Under the pieces are notes generated by a model that ran no database searches, was not told where the DNA came from, and was given only the letters and a program-made list of their open reading frames with translations. A program made the position numbers and the translations under genes. From Rhizobium leguminosarum (GTDB taxonomy: Bacteria; Pseudomonadota; Alphaproteobacteria; Rhizobiales; Rhizobiaceae), in NCBI RefSeq assembly GCF_017876795.1, contig NZ_JAGIOR010000001.1:1638501-1702500 (forward strand): DNA of 64,000 nt, written 5' to 3'. Below are positions 26,747 through 34,494 of the stretch, piece by piece. How positions within the stretch are numbered: position 1 is the first letter of the stretch; every line of letters starts with the position of its first letter.

Positions 26747-28950
26747 AGCGCGCTGTCTTCGCTGCTCTTGCCTTGTCCTTTTGGGCGACAGGTGTTCATG
26801 CCGTCGACATTTATCGTCAGGACTTCCAAGACGCCACGGCTGCCGATTGGGCAGCGTCCGGCAGGGGTGATATTCGCCTGTCCGACTATCAGGGCAACAT
26901 TTCGCTGAAATTTGCCGGTCACGCCCAGTCGCTGGTAAGTGTCGAGGCGAAAGGCCTGCGCAATGTGATCGTCCGCAGCAAGATCGCGGCGCTAGGCCTG
27001 GGGCCCGCGGATGGATGCTATGCCGAGGTATCGCCGGACGACGGCGCGACCTGGCTTACTGCGCTTTCCGTGCACAAAGGCCAGGATAGCGGAACCGCCC
27101 AGGTCAGCGGCGCTTTCGCCAATCCGAGGCTGGACGGGCGCGCAAAACTGTTCCTCCGTTTCCGGGCCGACCTCTCCCAGCGCAACGCTACCTGTTGGGG
27201 TGATGATGTCGCCATCATTGGCGACGCGCCGGTGCCAATGCAGACTCTGGATCTTGCGACGCTGAGCGGCGACACACCGCTGGCGGGCCTGGCGCGGGTG
27301 TCGGCTTTCATGCCAGGTGCGGATGCGATGCCGATCAGTGGAACGGTGCGCGGTACGCTTGAATTGCGTCCGCAGATTAAACCAGATGGCATGGTCATCA
27401 TAAGCGATCTCGATTCCGCGCGTACAGTCGATTCGCGCGCTACGTGGCCGGCCCTTTCGATTGCGCTCGTGAACGATGGCGACAGGTTGATCCCGTCTGG
27501 AGGGGGTCCTGTTCCTTCCGCCAACGCGGACTGGGAATGGGTAGTCGCGCCCGGCAAGATATGGATGCAGCCTGGCGACAACGGTCTTGTGCGAGCGGTC
27601 CTGCCGGTAGCCTTGCAGGAGCGCAACGCCAACTGTCTGCACAATGGCCGTCTGCTGGTGCTGTTCGATCCGAAAGGCGGCGCGTCAAAAGCCGTTGCCC
27701 AATTCGACCAGGAGACCTGTGCCTATTTCAAGTTCGATGCGTGGAGCCGGGTTCCGGCCAGCTTCCAGCCGGCTGAGATAGCGGCAGCCGATGCGCTCAT
27801 TACCCGCGATCGGGCTGAACGGGCGAGCCGGGTTCCACTCAAGCCTCTGAGCGCTCTGAGGGCCGATTATCCCGACATCGATATCGATGCCCTCGCAAGG
27901 GCAGCCGGTCCCTTCGCGGTCTTCGGTATCGACGATGGCGATACACATTACGTGGCGCCGTGTCCGACCCGCGCGGGCGATGATCCCCTGTGCGACGAAC
28001 GGCATCTGCCATCGTTTTCGACCGCTAAGACTCTCGTGGCCGCCCTGTCCCTTTTCCGGCTGGAAAAGCTTCATCCCGGTGCGGCCTTCGAAAAGATCGC
28101 CGACCATGTGCCGGCATGTGCGCAGAAAGGTGGTTGGGGTGATGTCCGCCTGATTGATATGCTCGATATGACCAGTGGGCACTACAACTCCGTCGTGGCC
28201 AACGCGGATGAAGATTCTGTTGCAACAGTCGCTTTCTTTACCTCGCAGACGGCGGAACAGAAGGTCGATTTTGCCTGTAGTGTGCCGCGCCAAGAGGCAC
28301 CGGGTAAGACCTGGGTTTACCACACATTCGATACCTTCCTGCTAGGCGTGGCGATGACTGACATCATCCGCAAGAACGGTCTCGGCGATGATATCTATGA
28401 TGATCTGATCCACCCGATCTGGCGCGCCCTCAACCAGTCCGCGGCGCTTGATACTACCCGCCGCACCTATGACGAGACGGCGCAGCCCTTCACCGGCTGG
28501 GGATTGACTTATCACCGCGATGACGTGGTCCGCGCCGCCCGTTTCCTCAAGGGTGATGCGAAGATAGACGGGCAATCGTACTTCGACGCGACCTTGCTGA
28601 ATGAGGGCATGCAGCGCGCAAAACCCGGCGCTGGCAAGCAAGCCCTGGCGCCCAACATTCGGTACTACCATGGCATCTGGGCGAGAGATGTCGGATTGCT
28701 GGTTGGCTACGGTCAACCCGTCTGGGCGCCCTACATGTCTGGTTTTGGCGGCATTTCCGTAGTGATGCTCCCCAATGGAGTCACCTTCTACGCCTATAAT
28801 GACGACAACCATTTCGACTGGACAGCTGCGGTGGCCGAGGGCAACAAGATCAGAAAGCTCTTGTCAATGACTGTGTTATCCGGTTTTGCGTCGCGCCCGG
28901 CGGCTGGATCACGCCACCCTGCTGTCCTTTCTCTCGACCGCCGGCAATAA
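26743..28950 (+). CDS. Secreted serine hydrolase (beta-lactamase/esterase fold)
   Basis: A 735-residue protein with a clear signal peptide (RAVFAALALSFWATGVHA). The first half (about residues 22-330) is beta-rich with cysteine pairs and no family I can name. The second half is a serine beta-lactamase-like domain with SxxK in SFSTAKTLVAAL, a YHTFDTF segment at the position of the YxN motif, and the long DMLDMTSGHYNSVV block. It should act in the periplasm or outside as an esterase or amidase. The last 25-30 residues after AEGNKIRKLL look foreign, as if the normal end had been lost through a frameshift. The start overlaps the sulfotransferase pseudogene and is preceded by CGGGAG. Confidence 0.75.
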   Translation: MKRAVFAALALSFWATGVHAVDIYRQDFQDATAADWAASGRGDIRLSDYQGNISLKFAGHAQSLVSVEAKGLRNVIVRSKIAALGLGPADGCYAEVSPDDGATWLTALSVHKGQDSGTAQVSGAFANPRLDGRAKLFLRFRADLSQRNATCWGDDVAIIGDAPVPMQTLDLATLSGDTPLAGLARVSAFMPGADAMPISGTVRGTLELRPQIKPDGMVIISDLDSARTVDSRATWPALSIALVNDGDRLIPSGGGPVPSANADWEWVVAPGKIWMQPGDNGLVRAVLPVALQERNANCLHNGRLLVLFDPKGGASKAVAQFDQETCAYFKFDAWSRVPASFQPAEIAAADALITRDRAERASRVPLKPLSALRADYPDIDIDALARAAGPFAVFGIDDGDTHYVAPCPTRAGDDPLCDERHLPSFSTAKTLVAALSLFRLEKLHPGAAFEKIADHVPACAQKGGWGDVRLIDMLDMTSGHYNSVVANADEDSVATVAFFTSQTAEQKVDFACSVPRQEAPGKTWVYHTFDTFLLGVAMTDIIRKNGLGDDIYDDLIHPIWRALNQSAALDTTRRTYDETAQPFTGWGLTYHRDDVVRAARFLKGDAKIDGQSYFDATLLNEGMQRAKPGAGKQALAPNIRYYHGIWARDVGLLVGYGQPVWAPYMSGFGGISVVMLPNGVTFYAYNDDNHFDWTAAVAEGNKIRKLLSMTVLSGFASRPAAGSRHPAVLSLDRRQ

Positions 28951-29585
28951 GCCCCTTGGAGCCGGCTACGGTGCCGCGTCCGGCCATTATGTCAGGCTCT
29001 TGAAGCCGTCGTATGCCGGATCGAGCTCGCAAATGGAAAATCCTAAAATCACCCTCTCGCATCGTTTTCCTCATTCGGTGCGCAAACATAGGTGTGGAGC
29101 CGCGTTCGGGCTTGGTCGCTCCTTCGGACTGACCACGCTTACCATTTCCCGCTTTTTTGGCTCGCAAGGATTGACGTGCCGACTCGGTCACCGTCGTCAT
29201 CGGCGGCGCGATACGAGCAAACAGGTCCATTCGAGCGGGGATGGTGCTGATTGTGGCGGGCAAGGCCATCTTCCTGCTGAACCGTGAGTAGCCCGGCCTG
29301 ACCTGACGCTCGCGAAAGCCTGGGCTCGAACCGAACCAAGCCGTCCTAAAAATCGGAGCTTTTTGTAATGCCCACCAGGACGGCCTGCTCCCAGATCAGT
29401 CAAAGGGTTCAGCAATATCCGCATTCTGTCAAAAAGGACGTATAGTTTGCCGAGCTGGAAGGCTGACCGGGGGGCGCAGCGCAGCCGGTGCAACGCGCTG
29501 ATCATCGGATTTATGACGTTTTAGGCATCCGCGATGTTGATTGCGCGATCGACCAAGCGCCGAAACTCAAACCGTTCGCGTTTCT
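28951..29585. other. No confident gene
   Basis: About 630 bases downstream of the hydrolase and fdxB (which point toward each other). Short frames on both strands show no known domain. No strong terminator was spotted. Confidence 0.35.
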
Positions 29586-29882
29586 TCAATGGGATGACTT
29601 GATGTGAGTCTGACAGTTCTTGGGGCAGACGCGGGCGCAGGCGCCGCAGCCGATACATCGCCCCGGGTGATCAACAATCATCAGCATTCGATTGACCTCA
29701 TCGTCATCTGCGCCATTACCGGCACCTACAATTTCACCTGACTCGGTGATGCCGCTAAGGTGCATGACGTGACGCGAGCAGACTTTGAAACAGCGCCCGC
29801 AGCCGATGCAGCTTGCGTCTATCTGGCTCAGATATTCCGGGAGCCATCCAGACCCGTCGCGGCTTACGAATGAATTCACCAT
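29586..29882 (-). CDS. fdxB: Ferredoxin III, nif-specific (2 x 4Fe-4S)
   Basis: A 98-residue ferredoxin with two cluster motifs: CIGCGRCFKVCSR (about residues 25-37) and CIGCGACARVCPKNC (about 75-89). The spacing and the RDGSGWLPEYLSQIDAS start identify it as FdxB, the ferredoxin usually found next to nifENX and thought to donate electrons in nitrogenase assembly or function. A GGAGA site precedes the ATG. No nifE, N or X is nearby and no TGT-N10-ACA was found upstream, so it is an isolated copy, perhaps read through from gdhA (same strand, 245 bases upstream). Confidence 0.9.
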   Translation of the reverse strand: MVNSFVSRDGSGWLPEYLSQIDASCIGCGRCFKVCSRHVMHLSGITESGEIVGAGNGADDDEVNRMLMIVDHPGRCIGCGACARVCPKNCQTHIKSSH

Positions 29883-30127
29883 CCTATTCTCCGATGCAGC
29901 GAGTTCTCTTCCGGTAACGCCGGAGCGTGTGTTGCTCTGGAAAGGAGCGATGCGGATGCTTTTCCTCTTGAACAGGTGTCATGGACCACCGCCATGGTAT
30001 TCCCCTCAACCGTTGAGCCGCGTCTCGAGTGACGACCCGTGCCATACACGCTGCCGTCTTTACTCGAGAATACTTTGCAAGCGGGTTGCCTGATTAGGCT
30101 GGAGGGTCGCAAGGTGGTGGTCTGGCT
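29883..30127. other. Gap between gdhA and fdxB
   Basis: No supported gene. A minus-strand frame here has no recognisable domain, and no sigma-54 promoter with correct GG-N10-GC spacing was found. Confidence 0.4.
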
Positions 30128-31384
30128 TCAACGCTTGAACTTTGCCGTCCCCCGCGCCCTCAGAGCCTCGGAGAGGCGCAAGAGAGCATGAACGTAGGCG
30201 GCGCTACGTAAAGTTATCTCCTTGTCCCGTGCATGTGCCCAAACGGCGTCTGCTTCCCTTTCCATCGTGGTCTTCAGCCGCGCATGCACCTCTTCGAGAT
30301 CCCAACGCTCGGCGCGCCGGTTTTGTACCCATTCGAAATAGGAAACAGTCACACCGCCTGCATTCGCCAGGATATCGGGAATGATTACCCGCTTCTTCCT
30401 ATTGAGGATCTCATCCGCCTCCGGTGTGATGGGGCCGTTGGCGAGTTCGAGAATGATCTTGGCCTTTATGCTGCCGGCATTACCCTCGTGAACCATATTC
30501 TCCAGGGCTGCCAAGACCAACAGGTCACAATCGATCGACACGAGTTCGTCGGCAGGGATTTCGGAGACGCCATCTGAACCTGCGATGCTGGTGACGTGCC
30601 CATAGTCCTTCTTGGCTTGGAGCACTTTGGTGATGTCCAGACCAGCGGGGTCGTGGATTGCGCCCTTGGAGTCCGAGACTGCCACAACCTTATAGCCGTC
30701 GGCGGCGAGCAACTTCGCCATGTGTTGGCCAGCGTTGCCGAACCCCTGGATCGCGACCTTTGCTCCGCAACTCAGTCCCAGAGCGGCGGCTTTGTGCTGG
30801 AGGAGATAATAGCCTCCGCGTGCCGTGGCATCGTCGCGCCCGAGCGAGCCGCCAAGGGCGACAGGTTTACCGGTAATTGCCGCCGGCACCACTTTCCCCA
30901 CAATGGCGTTGTATTCGTCCGACATCCAAGCCATAGTCATCTCGCTGGTACCGACGTCAGGGGCTGGTATGTCCCGATCCGGACCAATGCCCCTGACAAA
31001 TATCTGCATGTAGCCGCGCGCGAGGCGTTCCAGTTCCCGGTTGGAGAGACTCCGTGGATCTACCTTCACGCCCCCTTTGGCACCGCCAAATGGCAAGTCC
31101 ATCGCCGCACACTTGGCAGTCATCATTACGGCAAGCGCCTGAACTTCATCGCCGTTTACTTGATTGTGAAAGCGAATACCGCCCTTCGTTGGTCCTCGTG
31201 TATTGTCGTATCGGCAGCGCCAGGCCCAAAAGGACCTAATCGAGCCCTCGTCCATGCGGATCGTCAGGCGTACTTCAGTCGTCTCCAGGGGGATTTGCAA
31301 CCTTTCGAGAATGCTCCCATCAACCTTGATGAGCTGCGATGCTTGGATAATTCGTTCAAGGGCAATTTTGAAGAGTGCAGCCAT
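30128..31384 (-). CDS. gdhA: Glutamate dehydrogenase under nif-type control
   Basis: A 418-residue hexameric-type Glu/Leu/Phe/Val dehydrogenase, which interconverts 2-oxoglutarate plus ammonia and glutamate. Substrate and catalytic residues are visible in GPTKGGIRFH and DLPFGGAKGGVKVDP, the nucleotide fold in VAIQGFGNAGQHMAKLLA, and the C-terminal PDILANAGGVTVSYFEWVQN. The gene is intact and of normal length. It sits behind a NifA/sigma-54 promoter, unusual for gdhA, and so should be expressed in bacteroids or under micro-oxic conditions, where it might assimilate ammonium or feed glutamate carbon into the TCA cycle. Its promoter and first codons are duplicated at nodI. Confidence 0.93.
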   Translation of the reverse strand: MAALFKIALERIIQASQLIKVDGSILERLQIPLETTEVRLTIRMDEGSIRSFWAWRCRYDNTRGPTKGGIRFHNQVNGDEVQALAVMMTAKCAAMDLPFGGAKGGVKVDPRSLSNRELERLARGYMQIFVRGIGPDRDIPAPDVGTSEMTMAWMSDEYNAIVGKVVPAAITGKPVALGGSLGRDDATARGGYYLLQHKAAALGLSCGAKVAIQGFGNAGQHMAKLLAADGYKVVAVSDSKGAIHDPAGLDITKVLQAKKDYGHVTSIAGSDGVSEIPADELVSIDCDLLVLAALENMVHEGNAGSIKAKIILELANGPITPEADEILNRKKRVIIPDILANAGGVTVSYFEWVQNRRAERWDLEEVHARLKTTMEREADAVWAHARDKEITLRSAAYVHALLRLSEALRARGTAKFKR

Positions 31385-31422
31385 TTTACTTCCTCATGGT
31401 TACCTACGAGGGGACTTACACG

Positions 31423-31692
31423 TCAGCGGCCGCATTTCGGCCGGCTCCAACGTGTCGTCTTGTCGATCTTCCTAGCACCTGCCGTGCCAGGTCGATCGCG
31501 CGGTGATTTACTTGCAAATTTCGGACGAGTACGACGCGGATGTGGTGCGCAGTGCGACAGCTTTGTCAGGTTAGCGACATCATTGATGTCTTTCGCAACG
31601 CCGTTGCCACGATCAATCCACGGCATGAGCTGGCTTTCCAATTTGCGCCGAACTGTCAGATGGAAGTCGGCAATGATATCGCGAGCGGGCAA
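31423..31692 (-). CDS. Possible short ORF after the AAA+ ATPase gene
   Basis: A TTG-initiated frame starts five bases after the ATPase stop and reads ARDIIADFHLTVRRKLESQL, then WIDRGNGVAKDINDVANLTK. The first 45 residues look protein-like; the rest overlaps the NifA site and promoter of gdhA and looks random. No ribosome site is evident. It may be a remnant or nothing. Confidence 0.3.
   Translation of the reverse strand: MPARDIIADFHLTVRRKLESQLMPWIDRGNGVAKDINDVANLTKLSHCAPHPRRTRPKFASKSPRDRPGTAGARKIDKTTRWSRPKCGR
31474..31489 (-). promoter_or_regulatory. Sigma-54 promoter of gdhA
   Basis: Minus strand TGGCACGGCAGGTGCT shows GG-N10-GC. The predicted transcription start is near 31463, leaving a 79-base leader before the ATG at 31384. 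Confidence 0.87.
31564..31579. promoter_or_regulatory. NifA upstream activator site of gdhA
   Basis: A perfect TGT-N10-ACA, 75 bases upstream of the -24 element. Confidence 0.84.
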
Positions 31693-31695
31693 ACG

Positions 31696-33054
31696 TCAGC
31701 AGCAGCCGCAATCGTCCTCTTCGAGAATGTGTATCCTCACCATTTCCTCATTCCTCTTGAGCGGGTTGATCACAGGTTCAGCGTCGGCGAAGACCGCCAC
31801 CACATCTTCCCGCGAGATGACGAGGCTGCCGCCCAGCGCAATGTTTTGCTGGACGAGACGGCGCACCATCTCCTTGACATAAGCCGCGGAGCCACCGTTT
31901 GAGCGGGAGACGACCTCGGCCAAAGCCTCGCCTTGAAAGTTCAGCACATGGCCATAGGCCTTGATCAGCCGCTCGCGGCAGTCGTCATCGGGGAGTGGGA
32001 TCTCAAGAGAGACATCTACGCGGCCGGATCGTAAGGCAAGCGCCTCCTCGAGGGCGTCCACCCGGTTCGTGGTCATGATGGTGAAAATATCCCCGTCGGT
32101 GCCAAGACCGTCGACTTCGTTCAACAGACGGTTCAGGCGGGTTTCCGCCTTTAGCCCAGAAATATTCTCGCGCGAACGGCCAACCAGATCGACATCCTCA
32201 AGCACCAGGACGCATGGCTGCAGAATGCGAGCCAGCGCGAAGTATTCCCCAATGTTCAGCATCTGCTCAGCCGTGACGAGAATTGTGGTGTGATCGGGCA
32301 GGTTGGCAGCAATATGATGGATGATATGGGTCTTGCCGGTGCCTGGATGCCCATGGAGCAGAATGCCCTTGCGTCCCGATTGGCCAAGGCGCTTCAGTTC
32401 CTCCCGATATCTTACAAAATCGAAAATGTGCCTCTCGAGCTGGTCCATGGTCGCCTTGGAGAGCACGAGGTTGTCCCGACTAACAGCAGGAAGCTTGTGC
32501 ACCCGCATTGTTTCCGCCGTTCCCCTACACGGGCCAGAGAACTCTAAAGAGACAGCCTTACCGCGATAATATCTGGATCTCGTGCCCTTCGCCTGGACTG
32601 CGTGCATAAAGCGCTTGGCGAAGGCCTGACCCTGCTCGCAAGGAAGATGGCCTATTTCGATCTGGACCTGTGGCCCATAGTCGGTGAGAAACTTCGACAG
32701 CATGATTGCTACATGAATGCCGTCGTCGACCCTGATCAGCCAAAGACCGTTGTTGAGCGATGCATATGGCTTATCTTCACCGATGTCGATGTCCTGACGC
32801 TGCACGGGCGCCAGCCACACAGCGTCATCCTTGGAAATCGTCAAGTCTGACAGCTTCATCCGGTTGATCTCGTACTTTTGATAGAAGCCAAAGAGCTCGG
32901 GGGACCAAGGTTCGAGCTGATCCTCAATAACGGATTGCAGATCTGGCAGAAGATGTGCGGTAAACTCCCGGCGCGAGCTCACAAGACTTGTCAAATCGTC
33001 GGTACCGAAGTGGCGACGGAGTTTCTGCCACACAAAACGTTCAGTTCCAGCCAT
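31696..33054 (-). CDS. AAA+ ATPase with acidic, cysteine-ending tail
   Basis: A 452-residue protein with an unrecognised N-terminal domain (1-190) and a classical AAA+ module: Walker A GHPGTGKT (about 235-242), Walker B CVLVLEDVDLV (281-291), sensor 1 IMTTNRVDALEEAL, and a C-terminal helical lid (NGGSAAYVKEMVRRL). The module resembles FtsH/proteasomal/BCS1-type ATPases. The protein ends in EEDDCGCC, a striking acidic and cysteine tail; a paralogous fragment at 55705 ends in DDEDDSSCC. It has its own sigma-54 promoter and is the upstream neighbour of gdhA. An AGGAG site precedes the ATG, and a 22-codon reading frame overlaps the start. The client and role are unknown; protein remodelling in bacteroids is a guess. 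Confidence 0.85.
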   Translation of the reverse strand: MAGTERFVWQKLRRHFGTDDLTSLVSSRREFTAHLLPDLQSVIEDQLEPWSPELFGFYQKYEINRMKLSDLTISKDDAVWLAPVQRQDIDIGEDKPYASLNNGLWLIRVDDGIHVAIMLSKFLTDYGPQVQIEIGHLPCEQGQAFAKRFMHAVQAKGTRSRYYRGKAVSLEFSGPCRGTAETMRVHKLPAVSRDNLVLSKATMDQLERHIFDFVRYREELKRLGQSGRKGILLHGHPGTGKTHIIHHIAANLPDHTTILVTAEQMLNIGEYFALARILQPCVLVLEDVDLVGRSRENISGLKAETRLNRLLNEVDGLGTDGDIFTIMTTNRVDALEEALALRSGRVDVSLEIPLPDDDCRERLIKAYGHVLNFQGEALAEVVSRSNGGSAAYVKEMVRRLVQQNIALGGSLVISREDVVAVFADAEPVINPLKRNEEMVRIHILEEDDCGCC

Positions 33055-33109
33055 GACGGTGCTCCTTTGAAAGCTTGAGTGGAAAGTTGGCGCTAACGAA
33101 CAGGCTCAT
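33041..33109 (-). CDS. 22-codon leader ORF overlapping the AAA+ ATPase start
   Basis: Starts MSLFVSANFPLKL and ends HRHGWN, its stop lying 14 bases inside the ATPase gene. It has its own ribosome site (GGAG, 8 bases before the ATG) and lies within the transcript predicted from the sigma-54 promoter at 33181. It could couple translation or be a real short peptide; chance is also possible. Confidence 0.4.
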   Translation of the reverse strand: MSLFVSANFPLKLSKEHRHGWN

Positions 33110-33180
33110 TTTTCGCTCCAGATGGTCGTCAGCCGATGGCGATCTTGGGGTCTCTTTGTCTTTCGAGATTCCATAGTTCG

Positions 33181-33196
33181 AGCACGCTTCATGCCA
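33181..33196 (-). promoter_or_regulatory. Sigma-54 promoter of the AAA+ ATPase gene
   Basis: Minus strand TGGCATGAAGCGTGCT, with GG-N10-GC spacing and close similarity to the decarboxylase promoter (TGGCATGACGCTTGCT). The start of transcription would be near 33170. No perfect TGT-N10-ACA was found in the 340 bases upstream, so NifA dependence is less certain. Confidence 0.72.
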
Positions 33197-33380
33197 ATTC
33201 GGGTCAAGATCACCCCCGGCCGGCCTCGGCAGTTCGCAAAGCTGATCAACGTGTTTACCAGTGTCCGCAACCTGTTTGGGAACGTCCAGCACTGTCCTGT
33301 TCCTGAAGCGTTCGGTGGAACATGAATCCTCCCTTGATGGGCGCCGTTCCCAGCCAATATGCTTAGGGCTGAAGCTCCGG

Positions 33381-33491
33381 CTAAAACTTGCGCATGCGCC
33401 CAAGCGCCGCTCCCCACCTGCTGTAATCTGCTTTGCCGTGCCTCCAGGTCCCCCTGTTCCGCTTGACGAAAAATGCTCGCGTCCGCTTCAT
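33381..33491 (-). CDS. Possible small basic protein (36 aa)
   Basis: A short frame beginning MKRTRAFFVKRNRGTWRHGK with a GGAG site 7 bases before the ATG and very basic composition. It lies beyond the IS66 insertion point on the strand read from the left-arm sigma-54 promoter (36497). No family is recognised; reported because of its ribosome site and context. Confidence 0.35.
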   Translation of the reverse strand: MKRTRAFFVKRNRGTWRHGKADYSRWGAALGRMRKF

Positions 33492-33584
33492 CGTATCTAC
33501 TCCGTTGTCAGAATGAGAAGGGCGATGTCCGAGTTGGAGTGTAAGCGCCGTCTCCGCCCCATTGGATTGGCTATATTTTGAGGC

Positions 33585-34082
33585 TTGCTGCGTATGCGAG
33601 AAGGTTTCCAGTTTTATCTGGAGATTTGCATGGCAGATGATGGATTTGTTGGTCGCTATGAGGTTGTTGAGCCGCGCCGCGGTAATCGGCGTTGGCCGGA
33701 TGATGTGAAGGCTCGCATTGTAGCGGAAAGCCTTGAGCCTGGTGTGCGCGTAGTGGATGTCGCGCGCCGTCACGGTGTTATAGCAAACCAGCTTTCCGAT
33801 TGGCGACGTCAAGTGCGCGAGGGCATTCTGGTGCTGCCGTTTGCGGCGACAACGACGCCGTCGCAGCACGATGGCATCGAGCCGGCATTCGTGCCTCTGG
33901 CAATCGCTGCGGAGCCGCCTGAGCCTGTCAATCGTTTTTCGCTGCCGAGAGTGGTCCCCGACGGGCCGCAGGTGCAGGTTTTGACGTTGCAGATTGGATC
34001 AGACGTTGTGATGCGGGTTCCGAACGATGTGCCTGTTGAACGGGTCGCTGCTCTGGTTCGCGCTATCCGAGGAGCGTCATGA
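33585..34082 (+). CDS. tnpA: IS66 accessory protein TnpA (copy 2)
   Basis: Up to 165 residues, with the same N-terminal helix-turn-helix as copy 1. It differs from copy 1 in a cluster of residues between about 85 and 160 (REGILVLPFAATTTPSQHDG, NRFSLPRVVPDGP, VRAIRGAS). The likely start is the internal MADDGFVG. It overlaps tnpB by four bases. Confidence 0.92.
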   Translation: MLRMREGFQFYLEICMADDGFVGRYEVVEPRRGNRRWPDDVKARIVAESLEPGVRVVDVARRHGVIANQLSDWRRQVREGILVLPFAATTTPSQHDGIEPAFVPLAIAAEPPEPVNRFSLPRVVPDGPQVQVLTLQIGSDVVMRVPNDVPVERVAALVRAIRGAS

Positions 34083-34432
34083 TCGTCGCCGGCCAACGAT
34101 TGCCGATCCTGATCGCGACGCGGCCGGTTGACTTCCGCTGTGGGCATCAGGCCTTGGCTCTGATGGTGCAGACCGAATTGAAGCTGGACCCGCATTCCGG
34201 GGTGACGGTGATCTTCCGGTCCAAGCGCGGGGACCGCCTGAAAATCCTGGTGTGGGATGGCAGCGGAATGGTCCTGATTTATAAAATTCTTGAACATGGA
34301 AGCTTTGCCTGGCCCAAGGTTCAGGATGGGACGATGCGTCTTTCCAGGGGTCAATATGAGGCTTTGTTCGAAGGTCTTGATTGGCGACGAGTGATGGCAC
34401 GACGGGTGGCCGCGCCGTCGGCGGCAGGATGA
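34079..34432 (+). CDS. tnpB: IS66 accessory protein TnpB (copy 2)
   Basis: 117 residues, identical in protein sequence to the tnpB product at 8795-9148 (RPVDFRCGHQALAL, GDRLKILVWDGSGM). Confidence 0.93.
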   Translation: MIVAGQRLPILIATRPVDFRCGHQALALMVQTELKLDPHSGVTVIFRSKRGDRLKILVWDGSGMVLIYKILEHGSFAWPKVQDGTMRLSRGQYEALFEGLDWRRVMARRVAAPSAAG

Positions 34433-34494
34433 ATATCTGACCTTACTTACATTGTTTTATTTGGCTTTTTTGTGCTGCCTTGCTATAAGGGCGC

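Larger units (their letters stand above)
31321..31580 (-). repeat. 260-bp gdhA promoter/start segment (second copy at nodI)
   Basis: The presumed parental copy: it is in frame with a full gdhA gene, whereas the copy at 20281-20540 is fused to nodI. Confidence 0.9.

Noticed and set aside
33106..33174. Short frame starting at 33174 before the AAA+ ATPase
   Set aside because: Its ATG lies a few bases upstream of the start of transcription predicted from the sigma-54 promoter.
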